A stretch of DNA of 64,000 nt from Heloderma charlesbogerti (GCA_026122225.1 JANEZZ010002705.1:62001-126000), one strand, 5' to 3'; shown: positions 32,041 through 43,213, numbered from the stretch's first letter. A program made the numbers and translations. The notes: generated by a model from the letters alone, not told the origin.

Positions 32041-32696
32041 TGTGTAGTGGCAAATTTAAAAGCACAGGGTCCCTTCATGACAATCACAGGCACACCCCGT
32101 CTAAGGTTGTACAACCTTGTAAGATATACAGCCTTCAACTGGGATCCAAAAACAGTGCAGCTGAGAGTAAGGCAGGGGTATTTCAACTGGATGTCTGAGG
32201 GAAAAAAAAGTGGGGGTGTTAATCTTTTTCACTCACTCACTCACAAACATTTTAGGCTTTCAAAATATGATCGAAGCTATTGAAGCTTCACCCTCTCAAC
32301 TCAGCCCTCATGGACAGATCTCTTCTCATTTAAACAACCCCCTTGCACACTCCCTTAGAGCCCCAACATTACCCATTAGCCTTCCCTAAGCTCCTTCATT
32401 ATATCTCTCCCATCCGGCAACAGAAACATCCACACACCCAGCTGGATTGAACCATACACACACACCCCTCCTCTCTCCTCTCCTCCCAACTGATTTTGTT
32501 CTGTTTCCCTTCCCTCCACCAGGGTTTGTTTGCCCAGATACATGCCAACCTTGTACCAAAAAGTGTAGCTGACAGAGCAGGTTGCATTGGGCAGTTCTGC
32601 TTACTGTAGAGATTAATGTTCAAGAATTAACAGTGCAATCAATGGGTGTTTATTTCAAATTACATTTACTGCAATCTTGGGAAGGCAGCTAAGGCT
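32041..32696. other. No gene seen
   Basis: Mixed decayed sequence; CTCACTCACTCACA at about 32231. Frames on both strands are short and overlap. Confidence 0.45.
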
Positions 32697-32788
32697 GGAG
32701 TCCTACGCACACTTACCTGGGAGAAAGCCCAATTGGCAATTGAACATAGTGGGACTGACTTCTGAGTAAACATGCATAGGATTGTGTG
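32697..32788. mobile_element. Fold-back MITE
   Basis: TCCTACGCACACTTACCTGG and TCTGAGTAAACATGCATAGG are the imperfect arms of the well-known squamate fold-back repeat, with AGCCC...GTGGGACTGACT in the middle. A second piece of the family is at 55878-55925. Confidence 0.65.
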
Positions 32789-32875
32789 ATAAATCCTAAA
32801 AACAGGCACAAACCAGCCACCTGGCCTGCCCCATAAGTAAATAATAGTGGCAGTGCCTCCATCCCTGTTGCTGCT

Positions 32876-33307
32876 GTGGCCAGCAGCAGCAGCAGCAGCC
32901 CTGAACAGGTGGCCATGTTGCAGGAGACAAGGGCAGCACTGGGCGTGCAGGCATGGAGCAGTGACGGGTGGAGAAGCCAAGAGCTGAGGAGGAGAATTGG
33001 GGGCGGGGAGGAGAAGAGGCTGCAGAGCTCCCTCAGTCTCCCTCTCTCACTAGCTCACTCCCTTTGTCTGGCCAACAGCCAAGAGGCAGCCGCCCGCATG
33101 CCCTCTGCTCCCTCCTCCTTCCCTAGCAGATTGCGACCTGGCTGGGGGCTGGCTTCAAAAGCATTGCCGGAGCAATGTCCCAGCACAACCCGCCAACACG
33201 ACACCGCTGCCCCCCACCCCACACACAAGATCAGGACTCACCGCAGCTGCCTGGTGTCCATTACGAGGGTCAATATTTGCACAAGATGGGGCTCTGTATT
33301 GTCATAG
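32876..33307 (+). other. GC-rich stretch with long open frame, not accepted as a gene
   Basis: The 143-codon frame starts in an AGCAGCAGCAGCAGCAG run. It is low-complexity and Ser/Arg-rich at the start and has no domain I recognise. Its 3' part overlaps a hAT-C-like block with CAAGATGGGGCTCTGTATT. No splice or promoter context supports it. Confidence 0.4.
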
Positions 33308-33369
33308 ATCTACTGTTTGCACAGCAGATCTACACAATGGTGGCCATAAAGGTTCATTTCACCAATAGA

Positions 33370-33722
33370 AATGTCCCTTTCCCTTGAGAAAACAACAACT
33401 GGATGGAAGTACCCGCACCCCAAACCCTGTTGATCAAAAGGTAAGTTGCTAACTGAAGCCATAATCCCTGGTGTAGCAGTACATTCTGAAGTCCAGACCC
33501 CAAAAACAGAACAGCCCAAACATTCAAGTCGTTGTGTTGATCCATATCAACAACCCACTCCTAGAAGTTTGCGATAGTGCTGTGCTGAACATTTCTCCCA
33601 CAGGTTTTTTTTGTAAACCATTCTCATTCAACTTGATAGAAAATAAACTGCTTTCGAAAAAGAAGTCAATTGTGAAGAACATTTCAGAGAAATTCTCATG
33701 GGTTGGGTTTGTGTTTCTTGTG
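33370..33722. repeat. Duplicated segment, copy 2, with hAT-E left end
   Basis: Partner of 27420-27780. The hAT-E terminus TAGTGCTGTGCTGAACATTT starts at about 33574 and continues to TTGTGTTTCTTGTGCT, where the copy is cut by the hAT-C/F composite. Confidence 0.8.
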
Positions 33723-33730
33723 CTAAGAGG

Positions 33731-34944
33731 TAGCGCAGATGCCAGTAGGGATGGCACGAGCATCCAGTTGGGGCTCAAAGCCCAGCAAGAAGTTGCCAGC
33801 TCGGCCCCCTGGACACCAGCTTGTGGACCTGAGCTCTTGCCCAACTCGTGGTGTGCTGAGTTGGGCAAGAGCTTGGGCACCCGCTCCCTCAGCAAGGAGA
33901 GGGGCAGAAGGCGGCGCCTCTCCTCCTTCCCCCATCCTTGCTACAGCGACAGTGGCGCGGGACAGGCTGGTCATTTTCCGTAAGTTTTCCTGGCCTTACG
34001 GAAAATGACCAGCTTGTCCCTTGCTGCTGCTGCTGTAGCAGGTGGGGGCAGAGGGAAGAAAGAGGCACCTATCCTCTTCTGTCCCCCCCACCTGCTGGAG
34101 GCCAGAGCAAGAGGATGGGGGCTGGCTGCTAAGGCCCTTTTTCCTCGTGCCAGCCCTTGACAGCTGGTGTGAGGAAGAAGGGCAATGGCGGCACCCCAGT
34201 GCTCTCACCCTGGCCTCCTCTAGAGAAGGCCAGGGCAAGAGGCCAGGGGCTGGCTGCTGTCACCGTCCTTCCCTGTGCTGGCCCTTGACAGCTGGCACAA
34301 GGAAGAGGGGTGGCTCACACAGCTCGTGGGCAGGCGGGGTGAGCAAGGAAGCTCGCCGAACAGGCCTGGACTGCGTGAGCTGTGGAGGGCAGCTCGTCGT
34401 GCTCCCACCACCCCAGACCGAGATGGGCTCATCCATCTCTAGATGCCAGACTGGGTCTGGGAGTCCGTTGGGCTCCCCCTCACCCCGCCTGAACACCTGG
34501 ACCATGACCACCGGGCCCCTAGCCTCATTCACTCCAGCTCATGTCATCCCGGACAGTCCCTGCACTCACCCGGACCCATCCGTGAGTGCCTGCCATTTTG
34601 CTGAGGGTTTTTTTTTAATGAAAAAATGAGCTAATTAAAAATGCTCATATTTAAATAAGCACACATTTGGGCTGGGAAAGCTTGATCTACACAATATTAG
34701 ATGCATAGTTAATTTCAGCCATAGAAATGAACCTTTATGGCCACCATTGTGTAGATTTACTGTGCAAACAGTAGATCTACGAAATACAGGGCTCCATCTT
34801 GTCCAAAAATGGTGGCTTGTTGAAAAAATGAGAGCCCCCTGGATGACCCAGCAGCTCATCCCATGCTGCTCACTGGGTCAGGAAAGTAGCAGGGGTCCAG
34901 AGAGCAGTATTTGGAGCGGGCAAGGGAGGTTCGGTCCATCCCTA
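33731..34944. mobile_element. hAT-C-type element hosting hAT-F
   Basis: The parts 33731-33745 and 34450-34944 join to TAGCGCAGATGCCAG-ACTGGGTCTGGGAG and run to TTCGGTCCATCCCTA. The interior has a CTACACAATATTAGATGC core with TGGCCACCATTGTGTAG and TGTGCAAACAGTAGATCTAC arms. No clear target duplication is visible, so the outer boundaries are less secure than the inner insertion. Confidence 0.55.
33746..34441. mobile_element. hAT-F element, 696 bp
   Basis: Perfect duplications GATGCCAG lie at 33738-33745 and 34442-34449. It begins TAGGGATGGCACGAGCATCC and ends GGGCTCATCCATCTCTA. The middle has an inverted pair around TTTTCCGTAAGTTTTCCTGG / CTTACGGAAAATGACCAGC (33970-34015), then three diverged direct repeats of a unit containing CCCTTGACAGCTGG. 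No coding function. Confidence 0.85.
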
Positions 34945-36550
34945 GAAGTTATCACTTGGCTGGTGAGCATTTCTCTCCAATTCCAGGGTCATATTTATCC
35001 ATGTTGATATTTTGAAGGCTACAAAAAGCGTGGATTGTTACATTATAAATTGTGGCACTGTTGTAGTGTCACTTCTGATGCTGGCAGCATTTCCAGGTTC
35101 TGAATTAATTCACCACCTCAGTGGATCCAAAGCAATCATAATCTCCCTCAGCTTTGGAACAGCTTATTTATTTTATTGGCATTTCCCCAGTGTTCATCCC
35201 TATGGTATCAAAGTGCCACACAAGATTAAAGGTACTTCATATATTTCTTGATTTTAGAGCCCTCTCTGAGAGATAAATGTTTTGTTTGAAACACATTCTA
35301 AAACTAAAGGGAGGTAAGTATATTCTGAACTGCCAAACATGAGTGAAAAAAGTGGGGAGGGGGACTTTGAAAGATTTGTTTGTACTGTCCCAGGTGTCTA
35401 TAATTAGGATGACAAGAGGCAAATTGCAATAATTCCAGAGGCAACCAACTATTTAGTAGAATTTACTTAACTGTAGGAATTTGGGCAAATAAATAATATT
35501 AATGATACAACAAATATAACTATATAAACCAGATATGAACAACTATAACATTAAACTACAGTTCACTAAAAAAACACAGTTGATTTTGTGTTAGACCACC
35601 AGCAACAGTTGCTTTTGTAGGGATGGATACATCCTCCAGTTTCAAGTCCTCACTGTTTTTAATTCATTCTAGTCTTAATTTTAGTTTATTATGAATGTTG
35701 AGATTTTTTTTAAAAAAAAATTGCATGAAAATTCATTTGCATATTGGTGTTCATTTTTCCCCCAATACATTGCCTAATATACACATTTGTGTAAGCAATT
35801 GTCCTAATGTAACACATTTTGAGTGTTATTTTCACTAATATATACATTTTTGTGTGCACTTTCTGTAATTTCTAAACACATTTTTTTGAGTGGAGATCGC
35901 AGTATTCAGGGAATTGCAACTGTTGAAGAATAACGGAGGTTTCATTTTCAAGTGCAAAATTAGGTAACAAACAGCCAGTTAAAATGTTCATTCCACTCTC
36001 TTCTCTCTCCATTCGATGACCTTCCCACTTTACACTGCTTTCAACTCAAGCACTTAGGGGCAGGATCATTTATTTATTTATACATTCCTATTTTAATATC
36101 CCCAATATTACAGTTTCCCCTCTAGTTAGATGTGAGCCCAAATAATATGCTTCCTTTAATCTGACAAAAGCATAAAAAAAATCTTGCAAAGGCATGATGG
36201 AGTGTGTGGGGATTACTCACAAACTCTGGAAAAAGGATATTGAGACTCCAGAAGACCTGCCAACATAAAATGAATGGGCAGTAGCAATAAAGGAAACAAT
36301 ATGTCATTCATCCTTCAAAATTGTTTCAGTAGTTCATCTCCCCATGTATTTTCACTAGACTATCACATTGACTTGAATTGTACTTATTTTGTTATGGTTT
36401 TGTATTGCCACCAACATCATCACTGACAGTCTAGGATGGCAGTATGTCAATTTCAGTTCCTCATTTTTCCCCCCATCTTAAGTTTGATTTGTTTGAACTT
36501 TCCAAACTTTAAGAAAAAGTTTGCATGAAAACATTTGCGTGTGTATTTTT
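34945..36550. other. No gene; AT-rich, possible hAT-G relative
   Basis: Strongly AT-rich. TAGGGATGGATACATCCTCC at about 35619 could start a hAT-G-like element whose body (TATACACATTTGTGTAAGC, ATATACATTTTTGTGTGC) continues past the L2 insertion at 36551, resuming near 37981 with TTCTCCTAACATTCATTTTC. The short frames at 35012-35251 and 36122-36307 are unsupported. Confidence 0.45.
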
Positions 36551-37741
36551 GCGGAAACTGCCTTGGTCGCCCTGTGGGATGACCTCTGCCGGGAGAGGGA
36601 CAGGGGGAGTGCGACCCTGTTGATTCTCCTGGACCTCTCAGCGGCTTTCGATACCATCGACCATGGTATCCTTCTGGATAGGTTGTCTGGGTTGGGAGTT
36701 GGAGGCACTGCACTACAGTGGTTCCGCTCCTACTTGGATGGCCGATTCCAGAAGGTGGTGCTGGGGGATTATTGCTCTGTGCCATGGCAATTGTGCCATG
36801 GGGTTCCACAGGGCTCTATTCTATCCCCCATGCTGTTTAACATCTACATGAAACCGCTGGGGGAGGTTATCCGGAGGTGTGGGCTGAGGTGCCATCAATA
36901 TGCGGATGACACCCAGCTCTACCTCTCTTTCTCATCAAAACCAGGTGAGGCAGTGGCTGTTCTGAACCAGTGCCTGGGCACGGTAATGGACTGGATGAGG
37001 GCTAATAAACTGAAACTCAATCCAGACAAGACGGAGGTACTGTTAGTGGGTGGTTCGTCTGCCCGGGTAGGTGATATTCAACCTGTTCTGGAGGGGGTTG
37101 CACTCCCCCTAAAGGATCAGGTTCGTAGTTTGGGGGTGCTCTTGGATCCAGAACTGTCACTTGAGGCACAGGTGAACTCAGTGGCACGGAGCACTTTTTA
37201 TCAGCTTAGGCTGGTATACCAACTACGCCCTTATCTGGACAGAGATAGCCTAGCTACAGTTATCCATGCTCTGATAACTTCTCATCTGGATTACTGCAAT
37301 GCGTTATACGTGGGGCTGCCTTTGAAAACGGTCCGGAAACTTCAGCTGGTCCAAAATAGGGCAGCAAGATTGTTAACGGGGACTGGCCTGCGAGCTCATA
37401 TTACGCCAGTACTTTTCCAGCTGCACTGGCTGCCAGTCCATTTCCGGGCCCGATTCAAAGTGCTGGTGTTAACATTCAAAGCCCTTAACGGCTTGGGGCC
37501 AGGTTACCTGAAGGATCGCCTCCTCCCATATGTGCCTGCCCGGACCTTAAGATCATCATCAGCGGCCCTTCTCCGTGAGCCCCTGCCGAAGGAAGTGAGG
37601 CGGGTGGCTACTAGGAGGAGGGCTTTTTCTGTTGTGGCACCCCGGCTCTGGAATGAGCTCCCTAGTGAGGTTCGCCTGGCGCCTACATTGTACTCCTTTC
37701 GGCGCCAGGTGAAGACCTTTTTATTTTCCCAGGCATTTTAG
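36551..37741 (+). pseudogene. L2 reverse transcriptase, C-terminal two thirds, open frame
   Basis: The uninterrupted frame holds RT motifs in order: LLDLSAAFDTIDHGILLDRL (palm aspartate), HGVPQGSILSPMLFNIYM, CHQYADDTQLYLSF with the catalytic YADD, then WMRANKLKLNPDKTEVLLVG and the C-terminal helix region YLKDRLLPYVPARTLRSS, LWNELPSEVRLAPT and RRQVKTF. The endonuclease and RT fingers are missing. The apparent start Met at 36521 lies in host sequence; the first L2 residues are about TALVALWDDL. It cannot act alone. Confidence 0.92.
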
Positions 37742-37939
37742 CTTTCTAAATTTTTATCTTTGCTGTTTTAAATCTGTATTTTAAACTCCTGTACTGCTGC
37801 TAGGTTTTATTGTGGTTGTATTGTTATATTGTGGTTTTAATGTTCTATATATTTTAAATTGTTTTATTGTGTGTTGTTTGGTTTTAGTTTTTGTGAACCG
37901 CCCAGAGAGCTTCGGCTATTGGGCGGTATAGAAATGAAA

Positions 37940-37978
<39 letters not shown>

Positions 37979-37980
37979 AT
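36551..37980 (+). mobile_element. L2-type LINE, 5' truncated, sense
   Basis: This is the 3' part of an L2-type LINE from inside the reverse transcriptase to the tail. The 3' UTR has GTGAACCGCCCAGAGAGCTT, CGGCTATTGGGCGGTATAG and an (AAAT)n tail at 37937-37980. The element it landed in seems to continue on both sides with similar TTTGCATG/CATTTTC-rich sequence. The open frame is intact, so this is the youngest-looking LINE in the window. Confidence 0.92.
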
Positions 37981-37984
37981 TTCT

Positions 37985-39055
37985 CCTAACATTCATTTTC
38001 TCTACACAATTTCTATCTACATTTTCTACATTTCTCCTTATACCAATGTTCTTTGGCAAACATTTTTTTTCTAATCTAACACATTTTAAATATTATTTTC
38101 ACTACTATATGCATTTTGGTGTACACCTTCCCTTAACACCCAGTGTTTTGTATGCATTTCTTGATTAGATAACTCCACCGCAAAAATTGCGAAAGTGTGA
38201 ATTCTGAGGGATAACTGAGTTTCTTTTTGAACGCAAAAACTGAGGGATAACTGAGTTTCTGTTCAAAAATGCAAAATTAGGTAACTTTGCATTAAAATGC
38301 TAACTGAATGAATTTCTCCCTGTCCGTAACTGCTACTGATATTGCATACTTTTTTCTTTTCTTTTCTTTTTTTGAAGGATGTGGAAATGGGACAGAATGA
38401 ATTCAACATCAGAAAAAATGAGAAACTGAGAGCTGGTAGCATCTGATGGCAGTCAGAACAAGGCAAGAAGAAAAGATGACCTTGGGTAGCTCCAACAATA
38501 GGAGGATGTTGTCTCAGCAGGGAGCTAAAGCCAACTGAAGCTTTATGTAGGGTGATATAGTGTGGTCAGCTTTGCCCCTCCTGAAGGACCTGTCAGGACT
38601 GATAAAGAGCCTTCTCATAATTTTACAGCCTTAGACTTTTGCAAGACTGGGGAGATGGAGGTTCAGCTGAGGTTTCATTCTCTGAGCCAGAGGACAATGA
38701 CAGACACCTTGAATATGGCATTATCTGTCCTACCCCCAAGGCAGTAGCCTGTGCCTCATCCTCATCCTCTGCTGCATACTGGAAGGTCTGAGGGCTGGGG
38801 GATCATGTCAAGATGCAGGTGAGACCTGCGAGGAAGGCTGTCATGTCTGAGAGCTGTGCCTGCCAACCAATGTGTGTATGTTATGAAGAACCCCCTCTTG
38901 CCTTTGTGGAATGGAGATCTATTTGACCTTGCATACAATGCACTTTTATTCTGGTGTTAAGCTTTGCTTTTTCTCCCCCTTAGTTTTAAGCTGTAGGATT
39001 ATTAGGTCAGTTTATTTGTATTGTTTTTTTTTATTAACAGTTTGAGCATTACTTC
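37985..39055. other. No gene seen
   Basis: AT-rich to 38340, then mixed sequence with a polypyrimidine run at about 38350-38374. No protein motif is recognisable. Confidence 0.45.
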
Positions 39056-39823
39056 TAGAGCTGTGCACAAATGGCCTCTTTAAATTCTGCACCTCATTTG
39101 TGACCAGAGACATTTGGGAGACAATTTCACCAAATTTCTCCAGGGGAGGAGAAATTCTCAGCCATTTCTCCCAAGTAGGTTTTCCCATTGGCAGAGCTTG
39201 TAGCACATCTTCTTTCCTTTTTGGTAAGGGGTTTGGGGGTTTTCATGCTGCAACAGCATCAACTGTGTTGGCAGGCTGGCCTCCAGTTTGCATCTACTGC
39301 AATGCCAGTGGGGGCAGTGTTGTGTCCAGCTCCAGGGATGAGGTGGAGTTAGTGCTCTACTAAAATCTGTCCTCCAATTTCCTGAAAATTTTCTTCTCCC
39401 ATGAAAGAGGCACCCATCGTTCTGCCTCATTCAGGATGTTTTATAATTTATTTTTGTAGTGTTTTTGAGCTTACCTAATCACAGCTAGCATCCCAGGCTG
39501 CCAGCACGTCCTGATCTGAAAAAGCCTCATGGGAGGAATGACCTCATGGTGCCTTAAACTAGGCTTTAATTGAAGTGTGGGAAGCCGAGGAGGCTACAGG
39601 CTGCTAAAGAGATGATTGTACAAGGGAAAACAGGATGCTTGTGCTCACTCCTTGGCAACCTCCTAAGTAAGGTAAGCCTAAGAAACCCAAACTGACCCCA
39701 TGAGAATTTCTCCGAAATTTCTTCACCATTCAATTTCTTTTCGAAAGCAATTTATCTTCTATCAAATTGAATGAGAATGGTCGGGGGAAAAAAAACGTTG
39801 GAGAAATTTTCAGCACAGCACTA
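39056..39823. mobile_element. hAT-E element, 768 bp, complete
   Basis: Termini TAGAGCTGTGCACAAATGGC and AATTTTCAGCACAGCACTA are inverted. Duplications are ATTACTTC (39048-39055) and ATTACCTC (39824-39831). The interior includes TCTCCAGGGGAGGAGAAATTC, a short hairpin, and TCCAGCTCCAGGGATGAGG. Incomplete copies are at 27625, 33574 and 48236. Confidence 0.88.
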
Positions 39824-39835
39824 ATTACCTCTAAC

Positions 39836-40443
39836 TAGGGATGGATGGACTCACCCCCATCTGGGGCATGGGGGAGCTCAATGACACCCCTTCTGTGGCC
39901 CAGACCTGCTTGGTGAGGCTCCCTGCTCACCCCACCCCCATCCGCCAGACCACATGAGCTACCCCTGCTCTGTGTGTCAAGGACTCCAGCAGTCAAGCCC
40001 TTGTGTTTTATGCGCACAAGGGCTTGACTGCTGGAGTCCTCAGAGCGGCATGCACCCCAAGCTTTCTAGCCCTCTCTTCATGAGGAGACCACTCTAATGT
40101 CTGTGGCTCCGATGCCTGTCCTGCTCCTGCTGGCTGTCAAGGGCTTCCCTGAAAGAGTCCTTGGTGTCATGCACACACCAAGCATCCTAGCTCTCTCCTC
40201 CTCACGAGGAGGATAGGGCTAGAATGTTTGGTGCTCTGAGGCCCATCCTGCCCCCGTCGGCTTCCTTCACAGCTGGTAGAGGCAGGGCGAGTTCTCAGCA
40301 CCACTCCCACCCACTCACCAAGTCCCGGGGTGCTCTGCGGCTGAGCCCATCAGCACGCCATGGCTCGGCAAGCAGAGGCTGGGGGGCTGGGTGTGGGGTT
40401 TGGGGGACCCCCTGGACTAACCTGAGTGCTCATGACATCCCTA
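39836..40443. mobile_element. hAT-C element, 608 bp, beside hAT-E
   Basis: Perfect duplications CCTCTAAC lie at 39828-39835 and 40444-40451. It begins TAGGGATGGATGGACTCACC and ends GAGTGCTCATGACATCCCTA. It contains a perfect 25-bp hairpin at 39981-40039 and a second weaker pair GAGGAGACCACTCTAATG / CTCCTCCTCACGAGGAGG. It inserted overlapping the right target duplication of the hAT-E. Confidence 0.92.
39981..40039. repeat. Perfect 25-bp stem hairpin inside hAT-C
   Basis: The arms 39981-40005 (starting GGACTCCAGCAGTCAAGC) and 40015-40039 are exact complements around a 9-base loop TTTTATGCG. Confidence 0.95.
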
Positions 40444-40451
40444 CCTCTAAC

Positions 40452-41182
40452 TGTGGTTCCTATTAAATATGTTTATTGAGACAAGCCAGTTTCATAAACC
40501 AAGGTTTGGAGTTGGCTTGTTTCAGTAAACCTTAGTTAAAGACTAACCACTGTTTGTCTGAGTTTGGACTACCATTAGTCGAAAATGGGAATGGAAGCTT
40601 CCAAATCTCTTCCTTGCAGCCATGCTGGTGGGAGTGGGGTGGGGGGAGAGAGAGAGAGAGAGCTGATGACTTTGAGGCTGACCTAGGGTTATTCTTATAA
40701 TGAGAAAACACTGTTTATCATGACTGAACACAACCAAAGCCTTCCTGGATGCTTTCTGAGATGAGTGTCATGCTATGAAATCCATTCTGGCACAGGTTTG
40801 CTGCACTCAGAAATGTCTCATTACCACTTACAGTACCGCAGAAGATGTTAGCTTTTGCAATACTGTGCTTCTGGTGAATGGTTTTTCATTCCCCCCGCCC
40901 CCGGTTTGAATGCAGAGGGGCATCACTCTTTTATTTTCTATCTGTCTCTTCCTTCCAAATCACACAGAGTCAAGCAACACCTCTGAAATGATGTTTTGCT
41001 TTTTAAAGCCCACATCTTAATCCGTGTGACCTTCACTTAGCTGAACAAGTGAAAGTGACATGGATTAGGATGGAAGATCAGCAATGAGCTATTTGGTATA
41101 TATAATTATGACTTTGAAGCTCATATTAGGTTTCCAGTCATTCATCAACAATATGTAGACTGCAGCAGACGTTTTGATTGAA

Positions 41183-41185
<3 letters not shown>
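40452..41185. other. No gene seen
   Basis: Unique-looking sequence. A GAGAGAGAGAGAG run lies near 40648-40660. No coding signal. Confidence 0.45.

Positions 41186-41222
<37 letters not shown>
41186..41222 (+). repeat. (GA)n microsatellite
   Basis: About 18 GA units. Confidence 0.95.
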
Positions 41223-41224
<2 letters not shown>

Positions 41225-41284
41225 CAGAATAGTGTCAGGAAACTCAGCAAATTGTTCAATTAATTATTGTATCCCCCCCCCAAC

Positions 41285-41722
41285 TAGGGGTGGACGAAAG
41301 TCCCTTACCTGTCGTCGAAGGCCGTTCGCGGTGGGGGGGAGCGCTTCGCTGCTCCCCCCGCTGCTCCCCCCGCTCCCCCCGCTTCCCGCCTCGCCCGGCC
41401 GAAATTCAGGCCGGGGAGCAGGCTTCCCGCCTCACCCGGCCGCGAACGCGAAAGTAAAAAAAAACAAAAAAAAATGCCCCCTGATAGGCTACGTGACGAT
41501 TCACGTAGCCTATCACGGCTAGATTTGCAAAGTCAGCCGTGATAGGCTACGTGAATCGTCACGTAGCCTATCACGGGTGACTTAAAAAAAAAAAAAAAAA
41601 GAGTGTACGGATAATGGCGGCCCCCATAGGGAGCCGCCATTCCCGTTCCTTATTTGGTGGCTGTAGTCTACGTAAATGTTTACGTAGACTACGGCGAAAA
41701 TAAGGGCAAAATAAGGGGTGCA
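41285..41722. mobile_element. hAT-A element, right half missing
   Basis: The T1 left end is TAGGGGTGGACGAAAGTCC with CCCTTACCTG. The GC block has three CCCCGCT(G/T)C units, then the core arm with stems GATAGGCTACGTGACGATTC, GATAGGCTACGTGAATCGTC, GGCGGCCCCCATAGGGAGCC and GTAGTCTACGTAAATGTTTA. It stops at the centre of the expected palindrome (AAAATAAGGGCAAAATAAGG). The loss exactly of the mirrored half suggests deletion at the palindrome centre. Confidence 0.88.
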
Positions 41723-42396
41723 TGTTATTAAGTACATCCCCTCCAGTTCTGGGATTCTTTTCTGGAAGTTTTAGGGGTATTGCAAGGAAATGGATCCTAC
41801 AGACCCAAGTCTGGGTCTTGCATGAGGGGTAGACCCAAGCTACCCCTCATGCAAATATGTCCTGTTTCCATCCCCTAATGCAAATGTGAGAAAGAGCACA
41901 TGTTGTCTGAAAATGTTCATGCATTCCCAAATTCATATGAAAAATGTGCGCTTTAAAAAATGTCCACTTTAAAGAGTGTGCATTGCTGCAGAAATACACA
42001 TTTTCATGCTTTACTCTGTGGGGGGAAATGGCACATTTGGATGCACTCTTGCACCCCCCCCATTTGAAATGCGCACTTTTCCTGTTCAAACAAAACTGAA
42101 AAATAGCACAATTGAACACAGTAAACAAGGGCTTCATGAGGGTACTTGGAGAATCTCAGCAGTAATGAAAACTATTTGCTTGCCCATCCCTCTCCCTGAC
42201 AACATGCCGGTTTTCACCATCTGCCACCAACGGAGCACGGATAGCAGACGACTGACAGTTGTGGTGGTTTCCACCACTGTAACAAGGAGACCTCTGGTGG
42301 CAAATCTCCTCTTCCATCTGTGGACTTCCATCTCTGACTGTGGATGGGGAGGTCTGCAATGTCATACAGCCCCTAGGACAGGGGTGGATAGAAAGG
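41723..42396. other. No gene; possible hAT-G relative
   Basis: GTACATCCCCTCCAGTTCTG at about 41732 and a body of ATGCAAATGTGAG / GTGCGCTTTAAAAAATGTCC-type motifs recall hAT-G, but the ends are unclear. The frame 41976-42410 is not supported. Confidence 0.4.
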
Positions 42397-42475
42397 ACAT
42401 CAAATCCTAGAATAGGAGGGTTGGAAGAGGCCTACAAGACCATCGAGTCCAACCCCCTGCTCAATGCAGGAAGCT
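42397..42475 (-). mobile_element. CR1 LINE 3' terminus, antisense
   Basis: AATCCTAGAATAGGAGGGTT, GGAAGAGGCCTACAAGACCA and CGAGTCCAACCCCCTGCTC are the complement of a CR1 3' end. Only the last 80 bases are present. Confidence 0.8.
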
Positions 42476-42637
42476 TGACACATCTCCAGATGTTTTTGAC
42501 TTCAACTCCCAGAAGCCCTTACCAGCATGCGCAAAGGTCAGGAATGCAAGCAGTTGAAGACAAAACTATCTGGAGATCTACTTTCTACCCTGCACTAGGA
42601 TGCCTTCTTAGACACCATAGGTTTGTGCCTTGGGTGA

Positions 42638-42848
42638 CTTCAAACATGGATTAGACAAATTCAGAAAAGATGGACCTACCAATGTTTAAGAGCCATGGTA
42701 GCTAAATGTTCAATTACAGTATGCTGGAGGGAGTCCATGCCTTGTTTGTGACTTCCTGAAGGCATCTGATTAGCCACTGTGGCAACCAAATACAGGATTA
42801 GATAGATCTTGGGTCTGTTCCAGCAGGGCTCTTCTTACATTCCTTTAT
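42638..42848 (+). mobile_element. CR1-like LINE 3' end
   Basis: It has AAACATGGATTAGACAAATT, AAGAGCCATGGTAGC, CTTCCTGAAGGCATCTG, then GATAGATCTTGGGTCTG and CAGCAGGGCTCTTCTTAC. It is related to the 3' ends at 2270-4600 and 8095-8362 but belongs to a different subfamily. Confidence 0.65.
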
Positions 42849-43213
42849 ATGCAATGCTCCCCCTTTACGTGAAGGTAGAACACATTTTTGTGCAGGGGTA
42901 GCGGCATCATTTTTGTTGTGGCTTCCAATTTCTAACCAGCCTTGAAAGGGAAAGGGGAGCATTCCTCACAATGCTGCCTACTGATCAAAAGTATTTAGCT
43001 GGCATGTAATAGACTTGTCCCCTTTTTTATGATCTTACTGTCAAAAGTTAAAGTGGTTGCTATGGCATCTGTACACTGTAAAGTAAACCAATTAAAACTG
43101 CAATCCAAAAGATCTGTTTCCTCTGGCAAAGCTAGTACAGCATGTCCAGCACCTTCAAAAGGCTTTTTGATGAAGATCAATGAAGTCTGGGAGGTAATCT
43201 AATCCACTAGCTA
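42849..43213. other. No gene seen
   Basis: Unique-looking sequence directly upstream of the BovB 5' end. Confidence 0.45.

Noticed and set aside
32876..33307. 143-codon frame with Ser and CAG run as a possible gene exon
   Set aside because: Low complexity, no domain, no consistent splice context, and overlap with a hAT-C-like block at its 3' end.
36551..37741. A functional reverse transcriptase gene
   Set aside because: It is 5' truncated, without endonuclease or promoter, and ends in a LINE 3' UTR and tail.
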